Shown one piece after another: positions 27,607 through 36,829 of a stretch of 64,000 nucleotides of DNA. A model generated the notes under the pieces. That model was not told the DNA's origin. It worked only from the letters and a program-made list of their open reading frames with translations, and did not search any database. The DNA lies in contig NZ_CP188258.1 in assembly GCF_049994905.1 (NCBI RefSeq), positions 1,922,001-1,986,000 of the forward strand. The letters run 5' to 3'. A program made the position numbers and the translations under genes. Position 1 is the first letter of the stretch; each line of letters begins with the position of its first letter. Source of the stretch: Diaminobutyricibacter sp049994905. Lineage in GTDB: Bacteria; Actinomycetota; Actinomycetes; Actinomycetales; Microbacteriaceae.

Positions 27607-29279
27607 CAGACACGAAAACCATTGCGCCTCAGAAGCGCAACATCCTCCTGGTCTTTGCAGGCCTCATGGTCACGATGCTGCTCGCATCGCTCGACCAGAC
27701 CATCTTCGGCACGGCGCTCCCGACGATCGTCGGCGAACTCCACGGCGTCGACCACATGCTGTGGGTCACCACGGCGTACATCCTCGCCTCGACCATCGTG
27801 CTGCCCATCTACGGCAAGCTCGGTGACCTGATCGGCCGCAAGGGCCTGTTCATTGCGGCCATCGCGCTGTTCATCGTCGGTTCCGTCGTCGGCGGCCTCT
27901 CGCAAGACATGACCTCGCTGATCGTCGGCCGCGCCATACAGGGTCTCGGCGGCGGCGGCCTGATGATCCTGTCGAACGCGATCATCGCCGACGTCGTGCC
28001 CGCCCGCGAGCGCGGCAAGTACATGGGCATCATGGGTGGCGTCTTCGCCCTGTCGTCGGTGGCCGGCCCGCTCCTCGGCGGCTGGTTCACCGAAGGCATC
28101 GGCTGGCGCTGGGCCTTCTGGATGAACATCCCCCTCGGCATCCTCGCCATCCTGTCCGCGGTCATCTTCCTGCGCCTGCCCAAGGGCTCGAACAGCAAGC
28201 CGAAGCTCGACTGGGCCGGAATGGGCCTGCTGGCCATCGCATCCACGTGCCTCGTGCTCGTCACCACCTGGGGCGGCACCACGTACGCATGGGACTCGGT
28301 CACCATCGTCTCGCTGATCGCGGGCACCGTGGTCGCAGCCGTCGCCTTCGTGCTGGTCGAGCGCAAGGCAGCCGAACCGATCATGCCGCTTGCGCTCTTC
28401 AAGGACCGCAACTTCAACCTCACCACGATCGCCGGTCTCATCATCGGTGTCGCGATGTTCGGAGCACTGGCCTACCTGCCCACCTACCTGCAGATGGTCA
28501 CCGGTGCGAACGCGACGCAGGCCGGCCTGCTGATGATCCCGATGATGGCAGCGCTGCTGCTGACGTCGATCGTCTCCGGTCAGCTCGTCAGCCGCACCGG
28601 CCGCTACAAGTGGCTGCCGATCGTCGGCACCTCGATCGTCGCGGTGGCCCTGGTGCTCCTGTCGACCATGACCCCGACCATGCCGGTGTGGCTGCTCTGC
28701 TCGTTCCTCGCGGTGATGGGCATCGGTCTCGGCATGAGCATGCAGATCCTCATCCTGATCGTGCAGAACTCGTTCCCCGTCTCGAAGGTGGGAACGGCGA
28801 CCGCGTCGAACAACTACTTCCGCCAGATCGGGGCCTCGCTCGGCTCGGCGATCGTCGGCAGCCTGTTCGTCTCACGCCTCACGCAGCTGCTGAGCGACCG
28901 GATGCCGGCAGGCGCAGGCTCGGGCGGCTCCAGCAACTCGTTCACCCCGTCGCTTGTGAAGTCGCTGCCCGGCCCGATCCACGACGTGATCGTCGGCGCG
29001 TACAACGATGCGCTCACCCCGGTGTTCCTCTACATGGTCCCGCTGGTGCTGATCGCCGTCGTGGTGCTGTTCTTCGTGAAGGAGAAGCCGCTCGCGACGA
29101 CCATCGAGCGCGATGTCGTGGCCGAATCCCTCGAGATCGACGGTGCGACCCACGTGAACCTGGACGCCGGGTTCGGCGAGGAGCTCGACCCGCTGGACGC
29201 GGAACTCGCCGACCTCGAACTCGAGGTCATGGCATCGGACGCCGAAGCACACGACCCGGCGGCTCCGCCCGCACGCTGA
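27603..29279 (+). CDS. MFS drug efflux transporter, DHA2/EmrB type
   Basis: 558 residues, 14 predicted membrane segments. DHA2 motifs: LDQTIFGTALPTIVGEL (motif D1), YGKLGDLIGRKGLF (motif A), GRAIQGLGGGGLMIL (motif B) and VAGPLLGGWFTEGIGWRWAFWMNIPLG (motif C). The C-terminal cytoplasmic tail is acidic. Proton-driven export of hydrophobic compounds; the substrate is unknown. Confidence 0.92.
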   Translation: MTDTKTIAPQKRNILLVFAGLMVTMLLASLDQTIFGTALPTIVGELHGVDHMLWVTTAYILASTIVLPIYGKLGDLIGRKGLFIAAIALFIVGSVVGGLSQDMTSLIVGRAIQGLGGGGLMILSNAIIADVVPARERGKYMGIMGGVFALSSVAGPLLGGWFTEGIGWRWAFWMNIPLGILAILSAVIFLRLPKGSNSKPKLDWAGMGLLAIASTCLVLVTTWGGTTYAWDSVTIVSLIAGTVVAAVAFVLVERKAAEPIMPLALFKDRNFNLTTIAGLIIGVAMFGALAYLPTYLQMVTGANATQAGLLMIPMMAALLLTSIVSGQLVSRTGRYKWLPIVGTSIVAVALVLLSTMTPTMPVWLLCSFLAVMGIGLGMSMQILILIVQNSFPVSKVGTATASNNYFRQIGASLGSAIVGSLFVSRLTQLLSDRMPAGAGSGGSSNSFTPSLVKSLPGPIHDVIVGAYNDALTPVFLYMVPLVLIAVVVLFFVKEKPLATTIERDVVAESLEIDGATHVNLDAGFGEELDPLDAELADLELEVMASDAEAHDPAAPPAR

Positions 29280-29320
29280 TCCGCAGCGCTGAAGAGTCCG
29301 TCACACTGACCCGGCCCGTT

Positions 29321-29360
29321 CGGTACGAACCCTCCCGCTCGACACGGCGGGAACGTACCG
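29321..29360. terminator. convergent terminator-like hairpin
   Basis: Nested stem: CGGTACG (29321-29327) with CGTACCG (29354-29360), and CCCGC (29334-29338) with GCGGG (29347-29351). Lies between the converging efflux gene and histidine kinase. Confidence 0.5.
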
Positions 29361-29376
29361 GGCGGGCTGGTTCGCG

Positions 29377-30606
29377 TCAGGCGTCCGTGAGTGCGGCGGG
29401 GGCGGGGACGGCAGCAGGAACTGGAGCGGGGGCGGATGCTGCGGGCAGCCGCACGACGACCTCCAGCCCGCCCTCGTCCAGCGCGGTCGCTCCGACGCTT
29501 CCACGGTGCGCGGTCGCGATGGTCTCGACGAGGGCGAGGCCGAGTCCGAAACCCTCCGTTCCGACACGCTCGTCGAGCCGGGTGAACGGCTGGAAGATCT
29601 CCTCCACGCGGTCCGGCGCGACAGTCGTGCCGGTGTTGACGACGCGGAGCGTGACGGCACCCTCCGACGCGGTCAGTTCGACGCGGACATCACCGTCCGG
29701 GACGTTGTAGCGGATGGCATTGGACACGAGGTTCGACACGAGTCGTTCCAGCAGGCGGCGATCGCCCTCGACCATCGCCTTCTGCACCTGCACCTCGTGT
29801 GTCAGCTCACCGAAGTCCGAACGCTCGACGACACCTTCGACGACCGCGCCCAGGTCGACCGGCTCGGCCGAGGGGAGCGTGCCGTCGTTCTGCGCCAGCG
29901 TCAGCAGGGCCGTGATCAGGGCATCCGCATTGGCGACCTCCGCGCGTACGTCCTCACCCATCTCGACGAGCTCGGCATTCGTCGGCGACCGCTTCGCGAG
30001 CACGACGTCCAGCGTGGTGCGCATGACGGTCAGCGGCGTGCGCAGTTCATGGCTCGCGTTCGCAATGAACCGGCGCTGGGCGACGAACGCGAACTCGAGT
30101 CGATCGAGCATGGCGTCGAACGTGTCTGCCAGCTCGCGGAGCTCGTCGTGCGGCCCGGAGAGGTCGAGGCGCTGGCTCAGGTTGTTCTCGCTCGCGTTCC
30201 GCGCCGCCTCGGTCAGGCGATGAACGGGCTTCAGGATGCGCCCGGCGATCAGCCAGCCCACGAAGGCCGCGAGAAGTGTCGTGACGACCAGTGTGATCCC
30301 TGCATAGAGCAGGAGGTCGTCGAGCATCGCCCGTCGCTGCATGTTGGCGGCGGCGGCCGCCCCGAGCTTGACGCTCGTGGCGCACTTGAACTTGAGGTTG
30401 TCATCGACGGGAGCTGTCGACGAGCCCACGTTCGCGCATGCTTTCAGGAAGTTCGCATCGGATGCCGGGTTGTTGATGTCGGCGACCTGGACGTTCTGTG
30501 CGACGAGAGCATAGGTGATCAGCAGAAGGATCGTGCCCCCGAAGGCGAACAGTGCCGCGAAGAGGATGGTGAGGCGCGCGCGAGCGGTGAGCCGAAGACG
30601 TCTCAT
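29377..30606 (-). CDS. sensor histidine kinase
   Basis: 409 residues. Two membrane segments (about 12-34 and 98-121) enclose a short extracellular loop with two cysteines (C57, C75); then HAMP, HisKA with the phospho-acceptor H186 in NASHELRTPLT, and HATPase (NLVSNAIRYNV, GFGLGLALVE). Ala/Pro-rich C-terminus. Its ATG overlaps the response regulator stop (ATGA). Located opposite an ABC exporter operon, which it probably controls. Confidence 0.93.
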   Translation of the reverse strand: MRRLRLTARARLTILFAALFAFGGTILLLITYALVAQNVQVADINNPASDANFLKACANVGSSTAPVDDNLKFKCATSVKLGAAAAANMQRRAMLDDLLLYAGITLVVTTLLAAFVGWLIAGRILKPVHRLTEAARNASENNLSQRLDLSGPHDELRELADTFDAMLDRLEFAFVAQRRFIANASHELRTPLTVMRTTLDVVLAKRSPTNAELVEMGEDVRAEVANADALITALLTLAQNDGTLPSAEPVDLGAVVEGVVERSDFGELTHEVQVQKAMVEGDRRLLERLVSNLVSNAIRYNVPDGDVRVELTASEGAVTLRVVNTGTTVAPDRVEEIFQPFTRLDERVGTEGFGLGLALVETIATAHRGSVGATALDEGGLEVVVRLPAASAPAPVPAAVPAPAALTDA

Positions 30607-31253
30607 AGCCGGTAACCCGCCCCCACGACCGTCGTGATCAGCGGCGGCTCACCGAGTTTCTTGCGCAGCCGGGCGATCGTCACGGCCACCGTGTTCGTGA
30701 ACGGGTCGGCGTTCATGTCCCAGACGTGCTCGAGGAGTTCTTCCGCGCTGATGACGGCGCCATCCGCCGCAGCGAGGTATTCGAGCACGCCGAACTCCTT
30801 GTGCGTGAGGACGACCGGGCTGCTGCCGCGCGAGACCCGCAGGCGTGCCCGATCGATGGTGAGATCGTCGCGCACGACGATGGCAGGCCGTGACGGCTCG
30901 CGCCTGGCGAGCGCGCGCACCCGGGCGATGAGCTCTTCGAAGGCGAACGGCTTGCAGAGGTAGTCGTCCGCGCCGAGTTCGAGGCCGGCGACGCGATCGT
31001 AGATCTCGCTGGAGGCTGTGAGCATGATCACCCGCGTCCTGCCGTCATCCGTGGTGAGCTCGCGGCACACGCGATCGCCGTGGATGACCGGGATGTCGCG
31101 ATCGAGCACGACGACGTCGTATGCCACAGCATCCGCCTGCTCCAGGGCACTCCTGCCGTCATAGACCACATCCGCGGCCATGCCGGCATCGCGCAGCCCC
31201 TCCGCTATCCGGTCGGCCAACAGCTGGTGGTCTTCGACGACGAGTATCCGCAC
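30603..31253 (-). CDS. OmpR-family response regulator
   Basis: 216 residues. Receiver domain with acidic E7/D8, phospho-acceptor D51 and K about 100 (LCKPFAFEEL); a C-terminal winged helix (VLTHKEFGVLEYLAAADGAVIS). GTG 31253 is preceded by CACAAT (31265-31260 on this strand) with a 6-nt spacer, so the longer frame is not used. Divergent from the lipoprotein/ABC operon; the intergenic region has GGTGAC at 31276 and 31317, 41 bp apart, possible binding half-sites. Confidence 0.93.
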   Translation of the reverse strand: MRILVVEDHQLLADRIAEGLRDAGMAADVVYDGRSALEQADAVAYDVVVLDRDIPVIHGDRVCRELTTDDGRTRVIMLTASSEIYDRVAGLELGADDYLCKPFAFEELIARVRALARREPSRPAIVVRDDLTIDRARLRVSRGSSPVVLTHKEFGVLEYLAAADGAVISAEELLEHVWDMNADPFTNTVAVTIARLRKKLGEPPLITTVVGAGYRL

Positions 31254-31391
31254 GGTTCCATTGTGCGTCCGGCGAGGTGACAACGGTCTAACACCGCCTG
31301 TTCGGCTCGTGTAACCGGTGACGCTCTAAACCGGAGGCAGGACCGGATGGACTCGCCTCCGGTCGACAGCTCGAGCACCAGGAGATCGATC

Positions 31392-31988
31392 ATGAAGATC
31401 ATCGTCACGGCTGCTGCGGTGTGCGCGCTCGTCGTACTGCTCACCGGATGCACTGCCGGCACGTCCAGCGACGTGCCCCACCTCGGCGGCGGCTCGTCGC
31501 ACGCCGCCGGATCCGGCCACGTCCAGCCCGACAAGCTGCACGCGGCGGCGGACTGCATCCGCTCGCACGGCGTCCCCGGCTACCAGGACCCGGTCGTCGA
31601 TTCGTCCGGTCACGTCTACACGGACTCCCGCAGCATCCAGAACCTGAGCGACGCGCAGGGCCAGGCGATCGAGCAGGCATGTTCGTCACTCATCACCGCG
31701 GCCGGGTTCTCGCCCGCGGACGAGGCGCCGGCCCCGCCCGCCCTCGTCGCAGCCGGCGTCAAGGCCGCGCAGTGCCTGCGCGCCAACGGTCTGCCCGATT
31801 ACCGGGACCCGAAGAGTTCGACGGCGTTCACCCCGGGTCACGGCTTCGGGCTGACCGCCGACGAGATCCCGAACAACGGAGCGCTCGGCAAGAAGGACCC
31901 ATCGCTCCAGAGGGCGTTCACGGCCTGCAGGAAGCTGCTCGACGCCGAGGTCAGGGCGTCGTCGCTGAGCGCCCTTGCTCATGGCTAG
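31392..31988 (+). CDS. lipoprotein with duplicated C-x-R-x-x-G-x-P-x-Y-x-D-P module
   Basis: 198 residues. Signal peptide and lipobox LLTGC (Cys 20). Two tandem modules: CIRSHGVPGYQDP (55-67) with a second Cys at 97, and CLRANGLPDYRDP (128-140) with a second Cys at 179. The AGGAGA-type ribosome-binding site lies upstream of ATG 31392. Its last 8 bases overlap the membrane-fusion gene, so it is the first gene of the exporter operon. Function unknown; perhaps an extracytoplasmic sensor or adaptor. Confidence 0.8.
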   Translation: MKIIVTAAAVCALVVLLTGCTAGTSSDVPHLGGGSSHAAGSGHVQPDKLHAAADCIRSHGVPGYQDPVVDSSGHVYTDSRSIQNLSDAQGQAIEQACSSLITAAGFSPADEAPAPPALVAAGVKAAQCLRANGLPDYRDPKSSTAFTPGHGFGLTADEIPNNGALGKKDPSLQRAFTACRKLLDAEVRASSLSALAHG

Positions 31989-33087
31989 GCGCGCCGTTCT
32001 CACGATCGTCGTCGCTGCCGCCGTGGTCGTCGGTGGTTCGCTCGCCGGCTTCCTGATGCTGCACGGGCCGGCGTCGGGAGCGACACCCTCGACCACCGTG
32101 CCGGTGGCCACCGCCGTCGTCAAGCGGACGACCCTGTCGAGCTCGACCCAGCTGTCGGGGACGCTGGGGCACGGCCTCCCGACCCCGGTGTTCGGTGGAA
32201 TGCCCGGCGGCACGGTGACAGTGCTGCCGGTACCGGGGACGATCGAGCAGCGCGGTTCGTCGCTGTTCGAGGTCGACGGCTCGCCCGTCACCCTCTTCTA
32301 CGGTGCGCGACCCGCCTGGCGTGACCTCCGGCCGGGCATGACGGATGGCCCGGATGTCGCCGAGCTCGAACAGAATCTCGTCGCCCTGGGTTACGCCGCC
32401 GGCCTCGACCTCACGGTCGACGACACCTTCACGTCCGTCACCAGCGAAGCAGTGGTGCGCTGGCAGCGCGCGACCGGCCAGGCGCAGACGGGGGCCGTCG
32501 CTCTCGGCAGCGTCGTGTTCGAGCCGTCGGCCGTACGGGTCGAGTCGGCCGCGGTCGCCCTTGGATCGCTCGTGCAGCCGGGCGGTCCGGTGCTCACCGT
32601 GGATTCATCCTCCGTCGGGGTCATCGCCCAGGTCTCCACCTCGCAGACGTACCTGGTGCACCGAGGGGACGTGGTCTCGATCATCCTTCCTTCCGGTACG
32701 GTGCTGAACGGTCACGTGGCCGCCCTCCAGGGCGTCGCCACCGCGAACAGTGACACATCCGGCTCGGGGGGCCAGCCGTCTTCAGGGGGTCAACGACCAG
32801 ACGTGACCCTGCCGGTCTCGATCACGCTCGACCGTCCAGCGGCCGCCGCCGGACTTGACCAGGCGCCCGTCACGGTCAACGTGACCGACAAGACGGTCCG
32901 CAACGTGCTCGCCGTGCCCGTGACGGCACTGGTGGCCTTGAGCGAAGGCGGCTACGCGGTCTACGTCGAACACGGTCGCTCCCGGCAGCTGACCGCGGTG
33001 ACGCCAGGGCTCTTCGCGTCAACGCTCGTGCAGGTGACGTCGAGCGGGCTCCGCGAAGGAGACGTCGTCGAGGTGCCGGCGCCATGA
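31981..33087 (+). CDS. membrane-fusion / peptidoglycan-binding protein of an ABC exporter
   Basis: 368 residues. N-terminal membrane anchor (LTIVVAAAVVVGGSLAGFLML), a peptidoglycan-binding_1-like domain (DGPDVAELEQNLVALGY ... VVRWQRATG, about 125-170), then lipoyl/barrel-sandwich and beta-barrel parts typical of HlyD/MacA adaptors. ATG 31981 chosen over TTG 31975. It probably bridges the ABC permease to the cell wall. Confidence 0.85.
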   Translation: MARRAVLTIVVAAAVVVGGSLAGFLMLHGPASGATPSTTVPVATAVVKRTTLSSSTQLSGTLGHGLPTPVFGGMPGGTVTVLPVPGTIEQRGSSLFEVDGSPVTLFYGARPAWRDLRPGMTDGPDVAELEQNLVALGYAAGLDLTVDDTFTSVTSEAVVRWQRATGQAQTGAVALGSVVFEPSAVRVESAAVALGSLVQPGGPVLTVDSSSVGVIAQVSTSQTYLVHRGDVVSIILPSGTVLNGHVAALQGVATANSDTSGSGGQPSSGGQRPDVTLPVSITLDRPAAAAGLDQAPVTVNVTDKTVRNVLAVPVTALVALSEGGYAVYVEHGRSRQLTAVTPGLFASTLVQVTSSGLREGDVVEVPAP

Positions 33088-33767
33088 ATGAAATCGTCGT
33101 GCTCGCTGCAGTGAGCAAGTCCTACCCTCCGCCCACCTCGGTGGATGCGCTGGTCGATGTCTCCCTCCGTATCGAAACGGGAGAAACGGTGGCGATCACA
33201 GGGCCGTCCGGATCGGGCAAGTCGACGATGCTGAACATCCTGGGGACACTCGAAGTTCCGACGAGCGGAAGCGTGATCATCGACGGCATCGATGCCTCCA
33301 CCCTCGGGGACGACGCCCTGTCGGCGCTGCGCGCCAACCGGATCGGTTTCGTCTTCCAGCAGTTCAACCTGCTCCGCCATCTGAGCGTCGTCGACAACGT
33401 CGCGACAGGCCTGCTCTACCGGGGCGTCGCGACGAAGGAGCGCCGGTCCGCGGCGCGCGAGGCTCTGGAGCGGGTCGGCCTGGGCGATCGTGGCGCCCAT
33501 CGCCCTGCGCAGCTCTCCGGGGGCGAGCAGCAGCGCGCCGCGATCGCGCGGGCAATCGTCGGGAACCCCGCCATCGTGCTCGCCGACGAACCCACCGGCA
33601 ATCTGGATTCCGCGAGCGGGGAGTCCATCATCGAACTCCTGCGCGGGCTCGCGGGCCCGGACACGACCGTCGTGGTCATCACCCATGATGCCCGCGTGGC
33701 CTCATCCATGCACCGTCGCGTCGTCTTGCACGACGGTCGGATCGTCGACGATTCGGCGGTCGCATGA
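33084..33767 (+). CDS. ABC transporter ATP-binding protein, MacB/LolD type
   Basis: 227 residues. Walker A GPSGSGKST at 40-48, Q-loop FVFQQFNLLRHL, signature LSGGEQQRAAIARA and Walker B VLADEPTGNLDSASG. The ATGA overlap at both ends couples it to the adaptor and permease. Confidence 0.94.
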   Translation: MNEIVVLAAVSKSYPPPTSVDALVDVSLRIETGETVAITGPSGSGKSTMLNILGTLEVPTSGSVIIDGIDASTLGDDALSALRANRIGFVFQQFNLLRHLSVVDNVATGLLYRGVATKERRSAAREALERVGLGDRGAHRPAQLSGGEQQRAAIARAIVGNPAIVLADEPTGNLDSASGESIIELLRGLAGPDTTVVVITHDARVASSMHRRVVLHDGRIVDDSAVA

Positions 33768-34978
33768 TGCGAGCGAAAACCGGCACCGAACGACTCCGCT
33801 CACGGATCCGAGCGGGCGAAGCGATCCGTCTCGCAGCCGCAGGGCTGGCCGCTCGCCGGACGCGCTCGATCCTCTCGGCACTCGGGATCGCGGTGGCCGT
33901 CGCGGCCCTCGTCGCCGTGCTCGGCCTCTCGGATTCGTCCCAGGCGCGACTGCTGGCGCAACTCGGAGCGGAAGGGAACCTCCTGACGGTGGCGACGGGA
34001 CAGACCTTCAGCGGGAACGTCACGCCGCTCGAGCCGACCGCCGAGACGATGATCGCGGCGATCCCGCCCGTCCAGCACGTGACGGCGGTCGGGACCGTGC
34101 CGGGCGCGACGGTGCGGCGCAGCGCTGCGGTCGCGGCCATCGACACCTCCGGCATCAGTGTCGTCGCGGCGCAGGACTCCCTGCTGACGGCGCTCGACGG
34201 GCACCTCATCCGCGGGCAGTACCTGGGCCGGATGGCGAGCGAATATCCCGAGGTCGTCCTCGGCTTCAGCGCGGCACAGAACCTGGGGATCGATGTGCTC
34301 GGCCCGCAGACGCAGGTCTTCATCAACGGTCGTTATTTCGCGGTGGTCGGAATCCTCGGCCCGATCGCGGTCGCGCCCGAACTCGACGATGCGGCCCTCG
34401 TCAGCTTTCCACGTGCGACCGCGGAATTCGGCTTCGACGGGGCACCGACGCGGATCTACGTGCGCACAGACCCGGATCGCACGGAGGCCGTTGCGGCCGT
34501 GCTCCCGTTCACCGCGGCGCCGGATGGCCCTGACCAGGTCGAGGTTCGCCGGCCGTCCGACGTGCTGGCCGCCCGCCTCGAAGCACGCAACGCGTTCGTC
34601 GACCTGTTCATCGCCCTTGCCGGCGTCGCGCTCCTCGTCGGAGGCGTCGGAATCGCGAACATCATGGTCATCGCCGTCTTCGAGCGCCGTACCGAGATCG
34701 GACTGCGGCGGGCGCTCGGGGCTCGGTCCCGTCATGTCGCCGTGCAGTTCTTCCTCGAGTCGATCCTCCTGTCGGCGTGCGGCGGTGTCGCAGGTGTCGC
34801 GATCGGCGCGGCCGTGATCTGGATCGTCGCCACGGCGCAGGGGAGTCCTCCGGTGGTCTCCGTCCAGGTCGCCGGGCTGGCCGTCCTCGCAACGATCGCC
34901 GTCGGCGCGATCGCCGGGATCTACCCCGCGGCACGGGCTGCACGCCTTGCCCCCGCCGATGCGCTCCGGTCAGCCTGA
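33764..34978 (+). CDS. ABC transporter permease, MacB/FtsX type
   Basis: 404 residues. Membrane segment 1 (ILSALGIAVAVAALVAVLG), a large periplasmic-type MacB domain, then three membrane segments with the FtsX signature GIANIMVIAVFERRTEIGLRRALGAR and the C-terminal YPAARAARLAPADALR. Part of a tripartite-like MacAB system adapted to a Gram-positive envelope; exports or mechanically transmits rather than imports. Confidence 0.93.
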   Translation: MMRAKTGTERLRSRIRAGEAIRLAAAGLAARRTRSILSALGIAVAVAALVAVLGLSDSSQARLLAQLGAEGNLLTVATGQTFSGNVTPLEPTAETMIAAIPPVQHVTAVGTVPGATVRRSAAVAAIDTSGISVVAAQDSLLTALDGHLIRGQYLGRMASEYPEVVLGFSAAQNLGIDVLGPQTQVFINGRYFAVVGILGPIAVAPELDDAALVSFPRATAEFGFDGAPTRIYVRTDPDRTEAVAAVLPFTAAPDGPDQVEVRRPSDVLAARLEARNAFVDLFIALAGVALLVGGVGIANIMVIAVFERRTEIGLRRALGARSRHVAVQFFLESILLSACGGVAGVAIGAAVIWIVATAQGSPPVVSVQVAGLAVLATIAVGAIAGIYPAARAARLAPADALRSA

Positions 34979-35035
34979 CAGCCGGGCGGACAATGTGCAC
35001 TGGCGGCTGTCAGAGGGTGAATCTAAGCTGACACC

Positions 35036-35683
35036 ATGTTCGTCGAGGGCACCCTCCGATGGCAGGTCACCGAGGACTGTCCCTGGGACCTGCTGATGGC
35101 CCTCGCGCTCCGCGATCTCGCGGGTCTCGCCAACGTCGAGCGACCGCCGATCCCGCGGGTGTTCCCGCCTGTTGCGCGCGTCATGCACCCGGCGTCGGGG
35201 GCGCATCCGCTTCCGCGCCCGACGGTGCAGGGGCATGTCTCGACTCCCGACCGCGCGGCCCTTGCCGAGCAGTGGCGCGCCTGGTGGGAGTTCAGTCTCC
35301 AGCGGGAGCGGCGCCCCATCGTCTCGCTGGTGAGACCGCCGCATTTCGAGGTTTTCGACCGGGCGATCGAACTCCAGGACCTCGTTACCGAGCACTACGA
35401 AGAAGCGGTCGCCTGGACGACGGAGCGCCACGCGGAGTATGCCGAGCTGAGTCTGCTCCAGCACTCGCGACGCGCGGCCGACATCGTCGATGTGGTGCGC
35501 GACCGCGAGCACGAGCTGCGTCGTCAGGCCGGCTATTTTCGCCTCGACATCTACGTGCTGCCACTGGTGGAGCCCGGTGCGTGGATCGTCGCACCGCACA
35601 CCGTCGTCGTGAGTACGTCACTCCGGGAGGACTCGACCGCCTTCCGCGACTGGTTCACCCCGGTGATCGCCGCCCTCGTCTGA
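35036..35683 (+). CDS. hypothetical protein (215 aa)
   Basis: Soluble protein with no signal peptide. Contains LPRPTVQGHVSTPDRAALAEQWRAWWEF and a C-terminal strand-rich part (FRLDIYVLPLVEPGAWIVAPHTVVVSTSL). I do not recognise the family. TAAGCT (35024-35029) ends 6 nt before ATG 35036, supporting a separate leaderless gene. Followed by a strong hairpin. Confidence 0.65.
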   Translation: MFVEGTLRWQVTEDCPWDLLMALALRDLAGLANVERPPIPRVFPPVARVMHPASGAHPLPRPTVQGHVSTPDRAALAEQWRAWWEFSLQRERRPIVSLVRPPHFEVFDRAIELQDLVTEHYEEAVAWTTERHAEYAELSLLQHSRRAADIVDVVRDREHELRRQAGYFRLDIYVLPLVEPGAWIVAPHTVVVSTSLREDSTAFRDWFTPVIAALV

Positions 35684-35699
35684 GGCAGGCCTCGGCCGA

Positions 35700-35750
35700 G
35701 CACAGGAAAAGTCACCCCATTCTTCACGAATGAGGTGACTTTTCCTGTGC
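35700..35750. terminator. bidirectional terminator-like hairpin
   Basis: Perfect 17-bp arms (35700-35716 with 35734-35750), then one mismatch, a 5-bp inner stem (35718-35722 / 35728-35732) and the loop TTCAC. The arms contain AAAA and TTTT on either side of the GTCACC/GGTGAC core, the usual form of a bidirectional terminator between converging genes. Confidence 0.75.
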
Positions 35751-35810
35751 ACGAGGTCGTCTGTGCACGAGGTCGTCTGTGCTCGAGGTCGTCTGTGCTC
35801 GAGGTCGTCC
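35747..35810. repeat. 16-bp tandem repeat, four copies
   Basis: Unit GTGCACGAGGTCGTCT at 35747-35762 and 35763-35778; two variant units with GTGCTCGA follow at 35779-35794 and 35795-35810 (last base C). The first unit shares its GTGC with the hairpin arm, and the array ends 4 bp before the stop codon of the aldo/keto reductase. Confidence 0.9.
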
Positions 35811-35814
35811 GCCG

Positions 35815-36819
35815 CTAGGCCGGGCGACGCTCAGGCGAGACGGTCTGGGCGGGGTCGGTTTCGGCGACATCGCCGACGGCCTGGTCGATGCGGGCGAGCA
35901 CCGAGGCGTCGAGGGTGACCCCGGTGGCCCCGGCATTCGAGGCGACCTGCTCCGGACGCGAAGCGCCGACGATCGCACCGGCGACGTTCGGGTTCTGAAG
36001 CACCCACGCGACGGCGAGCTGCGCCATGGTGATGCCGAGTTCGTCGGCGATCGGCTGGAGCTTCTGCACCGCGGTGAGCACGTCCTCCCGCATGAACCCC
36101 TTGATGGTGTTCGCTCCGCCCTTCTCATCCGTCGCGCGGCTGCCCGAAGGCGCCTCGGCTCCCGGCTTGTACTTGCCGGTGAGCACGCCTTGCGCGACAG
36201 GCGACCAGACGATCTGTGAAATTCCCAGCTCAGCGGACGTCGGGACGACTTCGGGCTCGATCACGCGCCAGAGCATCGAATACTGAGGCTGGTTGGAGAT
36301 GAACTGGATGCCGAGGTCGCGAGCGAGCTTGTGACCGGCGCGCAGCTGGTCGGCGTTCCACTCCGAGACCCCGATGTACAGGGCCTTGCCCGCGCGGACC
36401 ACGTCTGCGAATGCCTGCATCGTCTCTTCGATCGGGGTCTCGTAGTCGAAGCGGTGCGCCTGGTAGAGGTCGACGTAGTCGGTGCCGAGCCGCTCGAGGG
36501 AACCGTCGATGGATTCCATGATGTGCTTGCGGGACAGCCCGACGTCGTTGTGGCCCTTCGGCCCGGTCGGCCAGTACACCTTGGTGAAGATTTCGAGGGA
36601 TGACCGCCGCTGGCCCTTGAGCGCATCGCCGAGGACGCGCTCGGCTTCCGTGTTGGCGTATGCGTCAGCAGTGTCGAAAGTGGTGATTCCCGCGTCGAGG
36701 GCTGCCTGCACGCACTGCTTCGCAACGTCGTTCTCGACCTGTGAAGCGTGGGTCAGCCAGTTGCCGTAGATGATCTCCGAGATCTTGAAGCCGGAGTTTC
36801 CGAGGTATCTGAATTCCAT
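35815..36819 (-). CDS. aldo/keto reductase
   Basis: 334 residues, AKR fold resembling the potassium-channel-beta/YghZ group (N-terminal FRYLGNSGFKISEI). Catalytic tetrad visible: D49, Y54, K80, H122 (FDTADAY, IFTKVYWP, YQAHRFD). NADPH-dependent carbonyl reduction. The ATG at 36817-36819 is 10 bp after the histidine-kinase stop, so it is probably the last gene of that operon; the long upstream frame is a read-through of other sequence. Confidence 0.92.
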   Translation of the reverse strand: MEFRYLGNSGFKISEIIYGNWLTHASQVENDVAKQCVQAALDAGITTFDTADAYANTEAERVLGDALKGQRRSSLEIFTKVYWPTGPKGHNDVGLSRKHIMESIDGSLERLGTDYVDLYQAHRFDYETPIEETMQAFADVVRAGKALYIGVSEWNADQLRAGHKLARDLGIQFISNQPQYSMLWRVIEPEVVPTSAELGISQIVWSPVAQGVLTGKYKPGAEAPSGSRATDEKGGANTIKGFMREDVLTAVQKLQPIADELGITMAQLAVAWVLQNPNVAGAIVGASRPEQVASNAGATGVTLDASVLARIDQAVGDVAETDPAQTVSPERRPA

Positions 36820-36829
36820 AGCCGAAACG

